Source: Deinandra increscens subsp. villosa
Lineage: Eukaryota; Streptophyta; Magnoliopsida; Asterales; Asteraceae
Assembly: GCA_039602395.1 (NCBI GenBank)
Contig: JBCNJP010000003.1
Location: 29,209,081 to 29,273,080 of the forward strand
Reading direction: 5' to 3'
DNA: 64,000 nucleotides
The position numbers were made by a program, and so were the translations under genes. Below, in pieces: positions 12,301 to 20,340 of the stretch (positions within the stretch are counted from its first letter, which is position 1; each line of letters starts with the position of its first letter). The notes beneath the pieces were generated by a model that saw only the letters and a program-made list of their open reading frames with translations, was not told the origin of the DNA and ran no database searches.

Positions 12301-12588
12301 GAAATTAGAGATCTCGTAAAGTTCAGGATGGCAGCATACCAGCAAAGGATTGCCAAGTCTTACAACAGGAATTTGAGGGTCAGAAGATTTCAAGTAGGAG
12401 ATCTGGTACTCAGGAAAGCTTTTCAAAATACAACCAATCCGGCACATGGGAAACTCGCACCTAAATGGGAAGGACCCTACCTAGTGGACTCAGAAGCTGG
12501 AAAAGGAGCGTACAGATTAGCTACTATGGAAGGTGAGCTGCTCCCAAGAGCTTGGAATGCGATTCACTTGAAGTTGTATTTTATGTAA
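9316..12588 (+). CDS. Reverse transcriptase - RNase H - archaeal RNase H - integrase of element Z
   Basis: An intact frame of 1,090 codons from the first ATG, in the same frame as gag-protease and separated from it only by the TAG at 9283. RT has KNGKWRVCVDYTDLNKACPK and the catalytic YIDDMVV. The first RNase H follows. A second, archaeal-type RNase H has LYTDGASN, NNEAEYEAL, IDSLLL and ENAEADALENLAS, the acidic set expected for activity. The integrase has an H-H-C-C zinc arm ending CDACQRHG and the D-D-E triad in GMDIVGKLP, CDNGSQF and AESSNK. It ends WNAIHLKLYFM without a chromodomain. The tandem RNase H domains are characteristic of Tat elements. Nothing in the frame suggests inactivation. 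Confidence 0.92.
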   Translation: MTKELEIKEVQLNPEDPEIKVLVGTNIPEDTEEQLVNLLKSRITTFAWKHEDMTGISKDIITHKLGIDESFRPIHQKRRKFAPERNVIIQEEVDRLLKSKMIREVKYPRWLANVVVVHKKNGKWRVCVDYTDLNKACPKDPFPLPHIDSMVDATAGHEMLTFMDASSGFQQIQMEPSDQEDTAFMTPTGIYCYIAMPFGLRNAGATYQRLVNMMFKDKLGDTMEVYIDDMVVKSKKAKDHPRDLEAAFDILDQFNMKLNPSKCHFGVRAGKFLGFMVTERGIEASPEQIQAIINLKSPTNVKEVQRLTGRVAALNRFISRSSEKSKEFYDILKKNKKFEWGEKHEAALSSLKEYLSSAPLLMQPVKGEPLSLYLAVSGSSVSAVLVKDHEGQQHPVYYVSKTLLDAETRYSYLEILILALVMASQKLRHYFETHVIYVKTNYPIKCVLRKPEMSGRMAKWAVKLSAYEIIYEPRTAIKSQALADFVADFSSDILPEVELEVKQLEEASGSWILYTDGASNVRGTGLGALLKSPQGDIIPLSIHCEFKATNNEAEYEALIAGLQLAKDMGIQHIQVFIDSLLLTNQFNGSYAVKGERLTKYLDLVKQLALSFENCSISQVPREENAEADALENLASSLRIPEGVKIPITHILTPAIEEQEVNDITADKDPDMVDSQDPQKSWTDPIRRFIQEGEFPKNENPRLFRTKVIPYSIINGILYKKSLAGPYLRCLEQPEALAVLQDIHEGDCGNHTGGRSLFSKVLRTGYYWPTMKKDAMAFVQKCDACQRHGNILHQPAEPLHSISSPWPFMKWGMDIVGKLPVAPGGKVFMLAMTDYFSKWIEAEAFVQVREKEVFSFIKRNVLTRFGIPSEIVCDNGSQFIGKRTTSFCEAWGIKMVTLTPIHPQANGQAESSNKIIINNLKKKLGDKKGKWAEELPFVLWADRTTSKNATGRTPFSLVFGSEAVIPTEMVMPTARTSCRNFEKNKQELLEDLEAVDEIRDLVKFRMAAYQQRIAKSYNRNLRVRRFQVGDLVLRKAFQNTTNPAHGKLAPKWEGPYLVDSEAGKGAYRLATMEGELLPRAWNAIHLKLYFM

Positions 12589-13842
12589 GTGCTCTTCGGA
12601 TCCTCTGGGCATATTAGAAAATCTTTGTGTGAATTCCAAGAACATCAGGTATGATTTTTATTCTTATTTCAATTCCCTAATCATTGTATTTGTGAAATGG
12701 TTACTAACTTAGGCATCGGAGGGGTGTTAGTCAAACTAACACCCACCCCTAACCAAGCCTTGAGGTATTTTGCAGATGTTTTAAGCTTCTTGTCGCAAAC
12801 TAGAGGCTGATCACCTCTTCTAAGTATAAGGCATTCAGAATGCTATCAAAGGTTTAGGAGGTTTTCACCTTCTCGTTCACTAATGGGAATCGCCAGAAGC
12901 GCAAGACCCTCGCCAGGAGCGCACGGCGGTGGCCTATGGTTCAAGATGGTGCGACCAGTCCATCTGAGGGTGGCTGATAATTTCATCACTGTTGGCCATA
13001 GAGTGCACTTCAAAATGGGTGGCAGACGTGTCATCTCGAAAAGATTCTAAGGTTTTTGGCATTTTCATGTCAACCAAGGTTTAGGCACTTCGTGTCTCTC
13101 AAGTTTTTGGGCTTGACCCCAGTTGGCTTAGTCCCAAGTATTTTTGAGCTTGTCCTCAGAATAACACAGGTTTTTAATGTTCTCACATTAACTAAGGTTT
13201 AGGCACTTTCGTGTCTCTCAAGTTTTTGGGCTTGACCCCAGTTGGCTTAGACCCAAGACTTATAAAGCATTTCATACCTTGCTTGACCCCTGTTTGACTT
13301 GTTCCTAAATGCTCAAGACTTATTCTTAGATTCATCGGAATTTCATCAAGTATATCTTAAGGATTCCTAAGGATCCTCATGGATCCTGGTTATCTCGACA
13401 GTTGAATTACTTTTGTACAGGTGACATTGGTACTGCGCATATTGCATATTTTTATTACTAACCAAGTATTGGCTAACATCATGGTTTGTTAACATTGACA
13501 AAGTTTTATGGGCTTTGGAATTTTTAAACTAAGCATCCTGTAGGATCCTCATTCAAACATTTTTCAAAATAACCAAAAATATACATAACACACCATGATG
13601 ATCAAAATACTACTAAGTCATATATATGCAAGAAATACAAAAAGAGCAATCGACAGGGTTCCGACTGATGTATGGGGAAGACAGCAACTTGGAGTTATTT
13701 ATGGGGAAATCACATGAGAAGTTGCGTTGCTATCAAATCAGGAGCTAACGAGTCACCTTCGTAATTATTTCAAGAGATGGCGTTGAGTTTGAATTTTTAC
13801 AGCCGTCTTCTTGGTCGACAACTGTTAAAATTCAGGGGCAAT
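12589..13842 (+). other. 3' untranslated region of element Z with hairpins, a tandem duplication and polypurine tract
   Basis: No ORF on either strand. Three short hairpins at 12802-12818, 12831-12843 and 12857-12872 precede two CGCCAGAAGCGCA/CGCCAGGAGCGCA words (12891-12920). A unit containing AGGTTTAGGCACTT and GGGCTTGACCCCAGTTGGC occurs twice (about 13076-13138 and 13194-13257). The polypurine tract AAATTCAGGGGCAA ends at 13841-13842 and is followed by the 3' LTR. Confidence 0.7.
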
Positions 13843-14681
13843 TGTTAGGGCTGATAATCCGGGATCCTGGCCGGAAGCTCAAATGGTTCAATATCCTTAC
13901 ACAAGTTCAGGATCCTGGCAGGTTCGAGCATCCTGAATTACAGTTATCAACTAACCCGTTTGTTTTTCCCATGTGTCTTATTAATTGCAGGGTCAAAGAA
14001 ACGTGTAGACAAGCCTAAAAACTCGGACAAATGATATAGAACGTGGACTAAGTGGTCCACAACGTTCATATTGGCTCAGTTGGGAGAATCCCTAAAATAT
14101 AGGACAGTTGGTTATATTATTTCAGGATGCTCGCCAGAAGCTCAAAGGATCCTGAACTACAGTTATCGACTAACCGTTACAATTGTCCACGTGTCTTAAT
14201 TGATTGCAGGTATTAAGGGACGTGTAAATGATGGCTAAAGACTCGGTCAAGGCTTTATGGGACGTGTTGTAACTGACTCCAACGTTCACAAAGACTTGAA
14301 GACTCAATCCCTAGTTTTTAGCCTAGTTAGTTAATGCATTTTTGACTATTTAAACGAGCTCTAGGTCATTCATTCAGGGGGACACACACACAACACACGA
14401 TACTCGCTATCAAAACTCTCTGTAACACTTAGAATACGAGCTCATTTCACTTGTATCAAATACTTTCATCATATAAAAGTTTTAGGAGGCAGGTACTTTG
14501 AACCGGCCCCCGAGGTTTTTTGCTAGGCTCCTTGAGGATACTCAAGGATTCCTGGATTTTCCCTCGTTACATCCTTGTGTCAATCTCCAAACATACATTT
14601 TCATCTTTATTTACATCAAACACGCTACCTCACATACAAAGTTTGATCAACTAATTGCTTAGGCAGTTTTTGACCAAAACA
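13843..14681 (+). repeat. 3' LTR of element Z
   Basis: An 839-bp copy of 5837-6675 with about five substitutions and no length change, bounded by TGTTAGGG and AAAACA, followed by the target duplication ACCAA at 14682-14686. Confidence 0.9.
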
Positions 14682-14686
14682 ACCAA

Positions 14687-15587
14687 TATTCCTCATTAAC
14701 CTGCCGAACCCTTGCATCATATCCCTGCATCCTGGCCCTTTATGATATGGGGGATGGACATTGTGGGAAAGTTACCCAGGGCGCCAGGAGGCAAAGTCTT
14801 TATGTTAGCTATGACTGATTACTTCTTGAAGTGGATATAGGCTGAGGCATATGTCCAGGTCAGGGAAAAGGAAGTTATTCCGTTCATCAAGAGGAATATT
14901 ATAACAAGATTTGGCATACCTTCTGAGATAGTGTGCGACAATGGATCCCAATTCATTGGCAAAAGGACTACTGGATTCTGTGAAAGTTGGGGGATAAAAA
15001 TGATAACCTCTACACCGGTGCATCCTCAGGCTAATGGCCAGGCAAAGTCAAGCAACAAGATCATCATCAACAATTTGAAGAAAAGACTCAAGGAGAAAGG
15101 AAAATGGGCAGAGGAGCTACCACTAGCATTGTGGGCTGATAGAACCACAGCCAAGAATGCCACAGGCCAGAACCCCTTTTCCTTAGTTTTTGGTATGGAA
15201 GCAGTCATTCCAACAGAAATGGTTGTCCCAACATTCAGGGTCACCAGTCAGACCCGGGATGCAAATTACGAATCCCTGGCTGACGACCTTGATACTGTGG
15301 ATGAACTGCGAGAACAAGCCGCTTGGAGAATGGCCGCATATCAACAAAGAATCTCTAAGACCTACAACAATCATGTAAGGATCCGAAGATTCAGGGTAGG
15401 AGACTTGGTTAGGAAGGCATTTCAGAATACGACGAATCCAGAGGATGGTAAGCTAGCCCCTAAATGGGAAGGTCCCTATTTGATTGACTCGGAGGCAGGT
15501 TAGGGGGGATATTGGCTTGCCAATATAGAAGGAGAGTTATTGCCGAGACCATGGAATGAAATTAAGTTGAAAGCCTATCTCATGTAA
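14687..15587 (+). pseudogene. Integrase fragment of older Tat-like element Y
   Basis: The sequence right of Z resumes mid-integrase and matches the Z protein from the residues just before PAEPLH to the end: WGMDIVGKLPRAPGGKVFML, CDNGSQFIGKRTTGF, a catalytic-Glu region altered to AKSSNK, and KWEGPYLIDSEAG. In-frame stops occur near 14701, at 14838-14840 (KWI then TAG) and at 15501-15503, and one Leu codon is missing from GDLVLRKAF. The frame ends at the TAA at 15585-15587. It is related to but clearly different from Z. E-to-K at the third catalytic position (AESSNK in Z) would alone inactivate it. Its 5' part was separated by insertion of X and Z or lost. Confidence 0.85.
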
Positions 15588-16793
15588 GTTTAGTACCCCA
15601 GGATTCTACATTTCAGGTATGTCTCCTAACTAGAAAATCAATCAAGGTATTTCTCTTATATTCTTCATTATCAGGTACTTCTGTTTTATTCTTATTTTAT
15701 TCATTTTTATAATTTTCTATGAAAACTTCTAACTCTTTTGGTTGAGATACTTGGATGAAAGCAGGTAACTGACCCTAGATGCTTGAAACCAGGGATGTGT
15801 TTCTCCTAAGTTAGAGACTGGCCATCTCTCCTCTGTTCAAGGTATCTAGTATACCTTCTAAGGTTTGAGAGGATATCGCCTCTCCTACGTTTGGGTAATC
15901 GCCTGTAGCGCACGACCCCCGCCTGTAGCGTGTTAACCCACATATTGGACCAGGGATTATGGGATCGACCTGTGTTTACAGAATGGGCGACAACCTCATG
16001 ATCCATGGACATTTAGGGGTTTCTCAAGGTTTTTGGTGTTTTCACACCAACATAAGACATACGAGGAAATACCCTAGTTCGCCGGTTCGGATCGAGGTGG
16101 ACCCTAGAATTCGCCAGTACGACACCGGGTATGACCCCAGTTCACCGGATCGGCACCGGGTTTAACCCCAGGATTTTTGGGCTTGACCCCAGGATATTTG
16201 GGCTTGACCCTAGGATTTTTGGGTTTGATCCCAGTCTGAATGAATCTAGCCCCAGGATTTCTTGGGTTTAATCTCAATCTTGAAACTTATTCCTGACTTA
16301 TGCAGGATCTATCTGAATAATCACCCCCCTAGGATGGCACGGCAGTGCCAAATCCTAGGATTTCGGTGTCGATTGAGCAACAGCTTAGATTATCACTAAG
16401 TATTCGGAAGCGGGATTGCGCCAAGGACAGAAGAAATTGTTTGCTTGCACAAGAAAAAGTTTAGCATTCAGGGACTATCCCAGGATGTGAAAGGTATGGG
16501 TTACTTATTTAACATTTTTATCATACTTATATGTTTGTTTGTGTAGGAAAGTTATAAGTATCGTGCAAACATATAGTTCTTAAGTAGATATATATATAAA
16601 GAAACCACCCCTTGGTTGGAACATAGTGCCCAACCACCTCAGGGTGGCTACAAGTCAAAACCACATGTGATGAACCCGTGGGTGGAGCATTGTAACACCG
16701 GGAATCAAACCTCCGGCAACCACAAAAGAAACAAAAGAAAACATTGTTTGAAAAGCTTCACAATAAACAAGGAAAGATATAAAGGACCATGGA
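15588..16793 (+). other. 3' untranslated region of element Y with hairpins and a degenerate tandem array
   Basis: No ORF. Three hairpins at 15813-15829, 15841-15855 and 15867-15884, then two CGCCTGTAGCG words (15900-15930), mirror the layout in Z. At about 16090-16270 a roughly 23-bp unit around GGGCTTGACCCCAGGATTTTT repeats four or five times with decay. The rest up to 16793 shows nothing recognisable. Confidence 0.6.
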
Positions 16794-17527
16794 TTATTGA
16801 ACGGTATCCACGGCTGCTGCATCGTTAGCACCCTTATCTCCTCCCTTCACGGCTTCTTCACCAGCGTCCTTTTCGCCCCCAGCATCCTCAACCATCAGCT
16901 GATCTTCTCCAATCCCGGGTCTGGATGCGCCAGCAGGCAGGGTCTTCTCAGCACCCTGAGCCACAATAGTCTCGTACCCTTGGGGAACTGAACCACCCAG
17001 GGCACGTAACTGCTTGAGCCATAACGACACAATCCATTTGTCACAGGTGTGGCCTTCATCCTCGGTTTCCTTAGCCATCTTTAGCTTGGTCTGCAACACC
17101 GAGATCATGGCTGAGTTCCCTGGACATCTCCACATACTCCTTCAGTGTCTTCTCATGCTGGTTCCGAGTCTCCACTGCCTTCTTCTCGTTCTCCAGCAGC
17201 AGCTTCTGAACCTTGTCATGCTGGCCCTTGGCCTTGGCTACTTCTTTGTTAGCCTGGGTGACCCTGGATTTCAGAGTCTCGGATTCAGCGGCACGCCTCT
17301 CGGCGACCTCGAGCAGCTCCAAAAGACGAGAGTTGGCCTGCAAAAAGGTAAATGTAAGTTAGGAATTAACCTCATATCTAACTGTGAAACACGTAAAAAG
17401 CAGGAAAATCCAAGGGTACCTGATGGGCCACGACCTCGGCATGCTGTACCAGCTCCTGGGGAGACATTTCAGCCAGGGGGTGTTGTGCAGTAGTGGTGCT
17501 GGATCCTCGGGTCTTCCTCTTCATACC
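16794..17527 (-). pseudogene. Antisense ORF of element Y, C-terminal part, with intron
   Basis: Minus-strand reading from the hAT insertion downward gives KRKTRGSSTTTAQHPLAEM and SPQELVQHAEVVAHQ. A plausible intron follows (donor after CATCAG near 17420, acceptor TTTTTGCAG near 17340). The coiled-coil region then resumes: ANSRLLELLEVAERRAAESE through KTLKEYVEMSRELSH. A frameshift near 17100 leads to the acidic Gly/Ala-rich tail ending VDTVQ (stop 16794-16796). This is the long heptad-rich C-terminal half expected for the antisense ORF whose N-terminal type is seen in X. It is split by the hAT element at 17527 and its N-terminus is lost at 18243. Confidence 0.6.
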
Positions 17528-18142
17528 CAATGTTGTAGAAATCGCGATTAATCGGTGATTAATCAGCGATTAATCGCTTAGCGGTACCTCACCGTCTACG
17601 ATTAATGGTTTAACGGCCAGCTGGTCAACGACGGTCAACATCGGTCCTTGGCGGTCTTGGCGGCCTTGACGGTTAGCCAACTTTAATAATTAAAAAAATG
17701 AAAAACTTAAAAAATTGTATTTTTGGACTTTAATATCGTAGTTTTTGACTTAAATGTATTTGTTTTTGGGATTATTAAACGTATTCGACTTAATTATTGT
17801 ATTTTTTACTTAAACGTTCATATAAGTAATAGTTTATTACTTTTTAAGGTTATTTACTTATTTACTTATTAACTATATTAAGATATTGACATGTTGGAAT
17901 ATGTAAATGTTTATATATATATACTGTTAGGTTCATTTGAGAATTTTTTATTTTGAGAACTAAAATATTTTCTAGGTTTTCCAATATTTAGGAGTTTTCC
18001 AATGATCCTCTATATATATATATATATATATTTGTAATAATTTAGGGTCTCCGATTAATCGCTGATTAATCACGATTAATCCGATTAATCGCTTAACACC
18101 AGTCGACAGTCGAGCTACTGCCAAACGATTTCTACAACCTTG
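17528..18142. mobile_element. Non-autonomous hAT-type element (615 bp)
   Basis: Terminal inverted repeats CAATGTTGTAGAAATCG (17528-17544) and, on the other strand, CAAGGTTGTAGAAATCG (18126-18142) match at 16 of 17 bases and fit the hAT terminal consensus CARNG. Perfect 8-bp target duplications TTCATACC flank it (17520-17527 and 18143-18150), the diagnostic hAT length. Inside both ends are clusters of GATTAATC words, four near the left end and four or five near the right, which look like subterminal transposase-binding repeats. There is no ORF; a TA microsatellite lies at about 18009-18031. It interrupts an exon of the antisense ORF of Y. Confidence 0.88.
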
Positions 18143-18243
18143 TTCATACCCAAGGCCCTGGATGTGGTGGCCTTGGATGCAGGAGTGGGCTGGGCCTTGA
18201 CGGTGCTCAGTATGACAGGGCTGGGCCTTGACGGATTCAACTT
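18143..18243 (-). pseudogene. Antisense ORF of element Y, piece upstream of the hAT insertion
   Basis: The minus strand reads STVKAQPTPASKATTSRALG into the GGTATGAA target site, continuing in frame into KRKTRGSS on the far side of the hAT element. A short partial duplication of the GGGCTGGGCCTTGACGG word is present. At about 18243 the sequence switches without spacer to the integrase of W, so everything further N-terminal in this ORF, and the 3' LTR of Y, is missing. Confidence 0.55.
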
Positions 18244-18786
18244 CCCGCGCTTTCCAAAGCGTACGACGCCTTTCCAAGGTGAGACTTTCAACAGTACTTT
18301 GTCACCGACTTCAAATTCTAACGGCCTGAGGCGTTTATGTGCATAACTCTTTTGTCTATCTCTTGCCGCTTTCATGCGGTTTCTGATCTGCACGATTCTT
18401 TCAGTGATCTCGTGCACTAGTTCAGGTCCAGTGAGTTGCCAGATCGGCGATCTGCATTTTCGTCCGTAAAGAGCCTCAAATAGAGCGGCTCCAATACTGG
18501 TATGATAGCTGTTGTTATAGGAGAACTCTACCAGCGGTAAGCGCGTTTCCCAATTCTTGCCGAAATCGAGCACACATGCTCTAAGCATATCCTCGAGAGT
18601 TTGTATGGTACGTTCAGTCTGTTCATCTGTTTGAGGATGATACGCGGTACTCATATCTAAGTGAGTGCCATCGCCGCTTGTAAGGATGTCCAGAAATTCG
18701 AAGGAAACCTAGGGTCTCGGTCAGAAATAATAAATAAAGGTACTCCGTGAAGCTTGTCAATCTCCTTGAGATATATCTTTACAAGT
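18244..18786 (-). pseudogene. Integrase C-terminal region of gypsy element W (truncated)
   Basis: Minus-strand frame with AYHPQTDEQTERTIQTLEDM carrying the third catalytic Glu, then LPLVEFSYNNSYH, LYGRKCRSPIW and LRPLEFEVGDKVLLKVSPWK to FGKRGKLNP. The segment 18655-18786 holds the second catalytic Asp (SDRDPRF) but needs frame changes. After GKLNP a chromovirus integrase would continue to a chromodomain; here it is replaced by Y sequence, so the chromodomain and the 3' LTR are lost. Confidence 0.85.
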
Positions 18787-20058
18787 TTATCTGTTTTGTA
18801 ACTTTCCTTGATAGCCAGGAAAATGAGCGGATTTTGTTAATCGGTCAACGATAACCCAAATCATATCGTTACCGCCAGAAGAACGGGGCAATCCCGTGAT
18901 GAAATCCATCGAGATTTCTTCCCATTTCCATTCAGGAATTTTAGGTTGTTGCAGTAATCCTGCTGGCTTTTGATGTTCCGTTTTGACCATTGCGCACGTC
19001 AAGCACTTGCTGACATATCTAGCGATATCGGCTTTCATATTAGGCCACCAATATAGCCCCTTTAGGTCTTGATACATTTTGTCTGAACCCGGATGGATCG
19101 AATAACGGGACTTGTGGGCCTCGTCCATCACTAGTTCTCTAAGGTTTCCATGCAAAGGTACCCATATACGATCATTATAATAACGAAGTCCATCAGACTT
19201 AACTTCAGAAGTTCCATGTATGTCACGTAATGATTCAGACCCAAAATTCTCCTCCTTCAGGGCCTCTTTCTGAGCATCCCGGAGTCTATCCGGTAGCCCC
19301 GTATGGATCGTTAGTTGAAGAGCTCGAACCCTTCTAGGTTTAACATGCTCTTTTCTACTCAAGGCATCGGCCACGACGTTGGCCTTGCCTGGATGATACT
19401 TTATTGCTAGATCGTAGTCGTTTAGAAATTCGACCCACCTACGTTGCCTCATGTTGAGTTCTTTCTGTTCAAATATGTGTTGGAGGCTCTTGTAATCAGT
19501 GAATATCGTACACTTGGTACCGTATAAGTAGTGCCTCCAAAATTTCAAGGCAAAAACAGCAGCGCCCAACTCTAGGTCATGAGTTGTGTAATTCTTCTCA
19601 TGAGACTTTAATTGCCTTGACCCATATGCGATGACCTTACCTCTTTGCATTAAAACACATCCGAGTCCCTGGATTGACGCGTCACAATAGACCTCGAAAT
19701 CGTCAATCCCATCAGGTAAAGATAATATAGGTGCAGTACAAAGTTTCTCTTTCAAAGCTTGGAAGGCTGCCTCTTCCTTGTCACCCCATCTGTATTGAAC
19801 CCCTTTGTGCGTAAGAGCAGTCAATGGGTGAGCTAACTGAGAAAATCCCTTTATAAAACGACGGTAGTAACCCGCTAAACCTAGGAATTGGCGAATTTCC
19901 ATCGGAGCTCTAGGGGTAGGCCAACTTTTAATGGCCTCGATCTTGGTTGGGTCAACGTGAATACCTTGCTCGTTGACGATGTAACCCAGAAATTGAACCT
20001 CTCGGATCCAGAAATCGCACTTAGAGAATTTTGCGTAGAGTTGTTCTTTCTTTAACAA
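18787..20058 (-). pseudogene. RT end, RNase H and integrase N-terminus of gypsy element W
   Basis: A 423-codon open stretch: RT thumb/connection (QFLGLAGYYRRFIKGFSQLA), RNase H with YCDASIQGLGCVLMQ and FTDYKSLQHIF, then the integrase zinc arm (SKCLTCAMVKTEHQKPAGLL) and first catalytic Asp in ISMDFITGLPRSSGGND. It ends at SAHF, where a frameshift disrupts the next integrase block. Upstream it is cut from the RT core by a TAA. The GLLQQP...W...ISMDF integrase style points to chromovirus-type (Tekay/Del-like) elements; lineage is tentative. Confidence 0.85.
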
Positions 20059-20340
20059 TTCTAAGATTAACCGTAGATGTTCCTCGTGTTCTTATTTCGT
20101 CTTGGAGTAGATGAGGATGTCGTCGATAAATACTATGACGAACTTATCCAGATAGGGCTTGCACACACGGTTCATGAGATCCATGAACACAGCTGGTGCA
20201 TTTGTCAGCCCAAAAGGCATGGCCAAGAATTCATAATGACCAGAGCGTGTTCTGAAGGCTGTCTTTTCGATGTCCTCCTCACGGACTCGAAGCTGATGGT
20301 AACCAGACCTTAAATCAATCTTGGAATAGTAACTGGATCC
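20059..20340 (-). pseudogene. RT palm segment of gypsy element W between two stops
   Basis: The minus strand encodes YYSKIDLRSGYHQLRVREED, FLAMPFGLTNAP and the catalytic VFIDDILIYSKTK. It is bounded by TAA at 20341-20343 (position of the usual DQLQ Gln) and a second TAA after SKTK near 20093, where EEH normally follows. The catalytic residues survive but both flanking stops prevent a continuous polymerase. Confidence 0.8.

Larger units (their letters stand above)
5837..14681 (+). mobile_element. Young Tat-like Ty3/gypsy LTR retrotransposon Z (8.8 kb)
   Basis: Complete structure: LTRs 5837-6675 and 13843-14681 (both 839 bp, about 5 mismatches by eye), primer site at 6679, gag-protease, RT-RNaseH-integrase, polypurine tract at 13828-13842. 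The 5-bp target duplication ACCAA is perfect (5832-5836 and 14682-14686). RT of the KACPKDPFPLPHID type, a second archaeal-type RNase H after the first, and integrase lacking a chromodomain place it in the Tat clade. LTR divergence near 0.6 percent implies a recent insertion. No antisense ORF is present, unlike in X and Y. One frameshift near 7540 in gag and one in-frame TAG at 9283 are the only obvious lesions, and the TAG may be functional. Confidence 0.9.

Noticed and set aside
17014..17493. 159-codon plus-strand ORF opposite the antisense ORF of Y
   Set aside because: A shadow of the coiled-coil frame on the minus strand. The Leu-rich composition is the complement of Glu/Gln/Lys codons.
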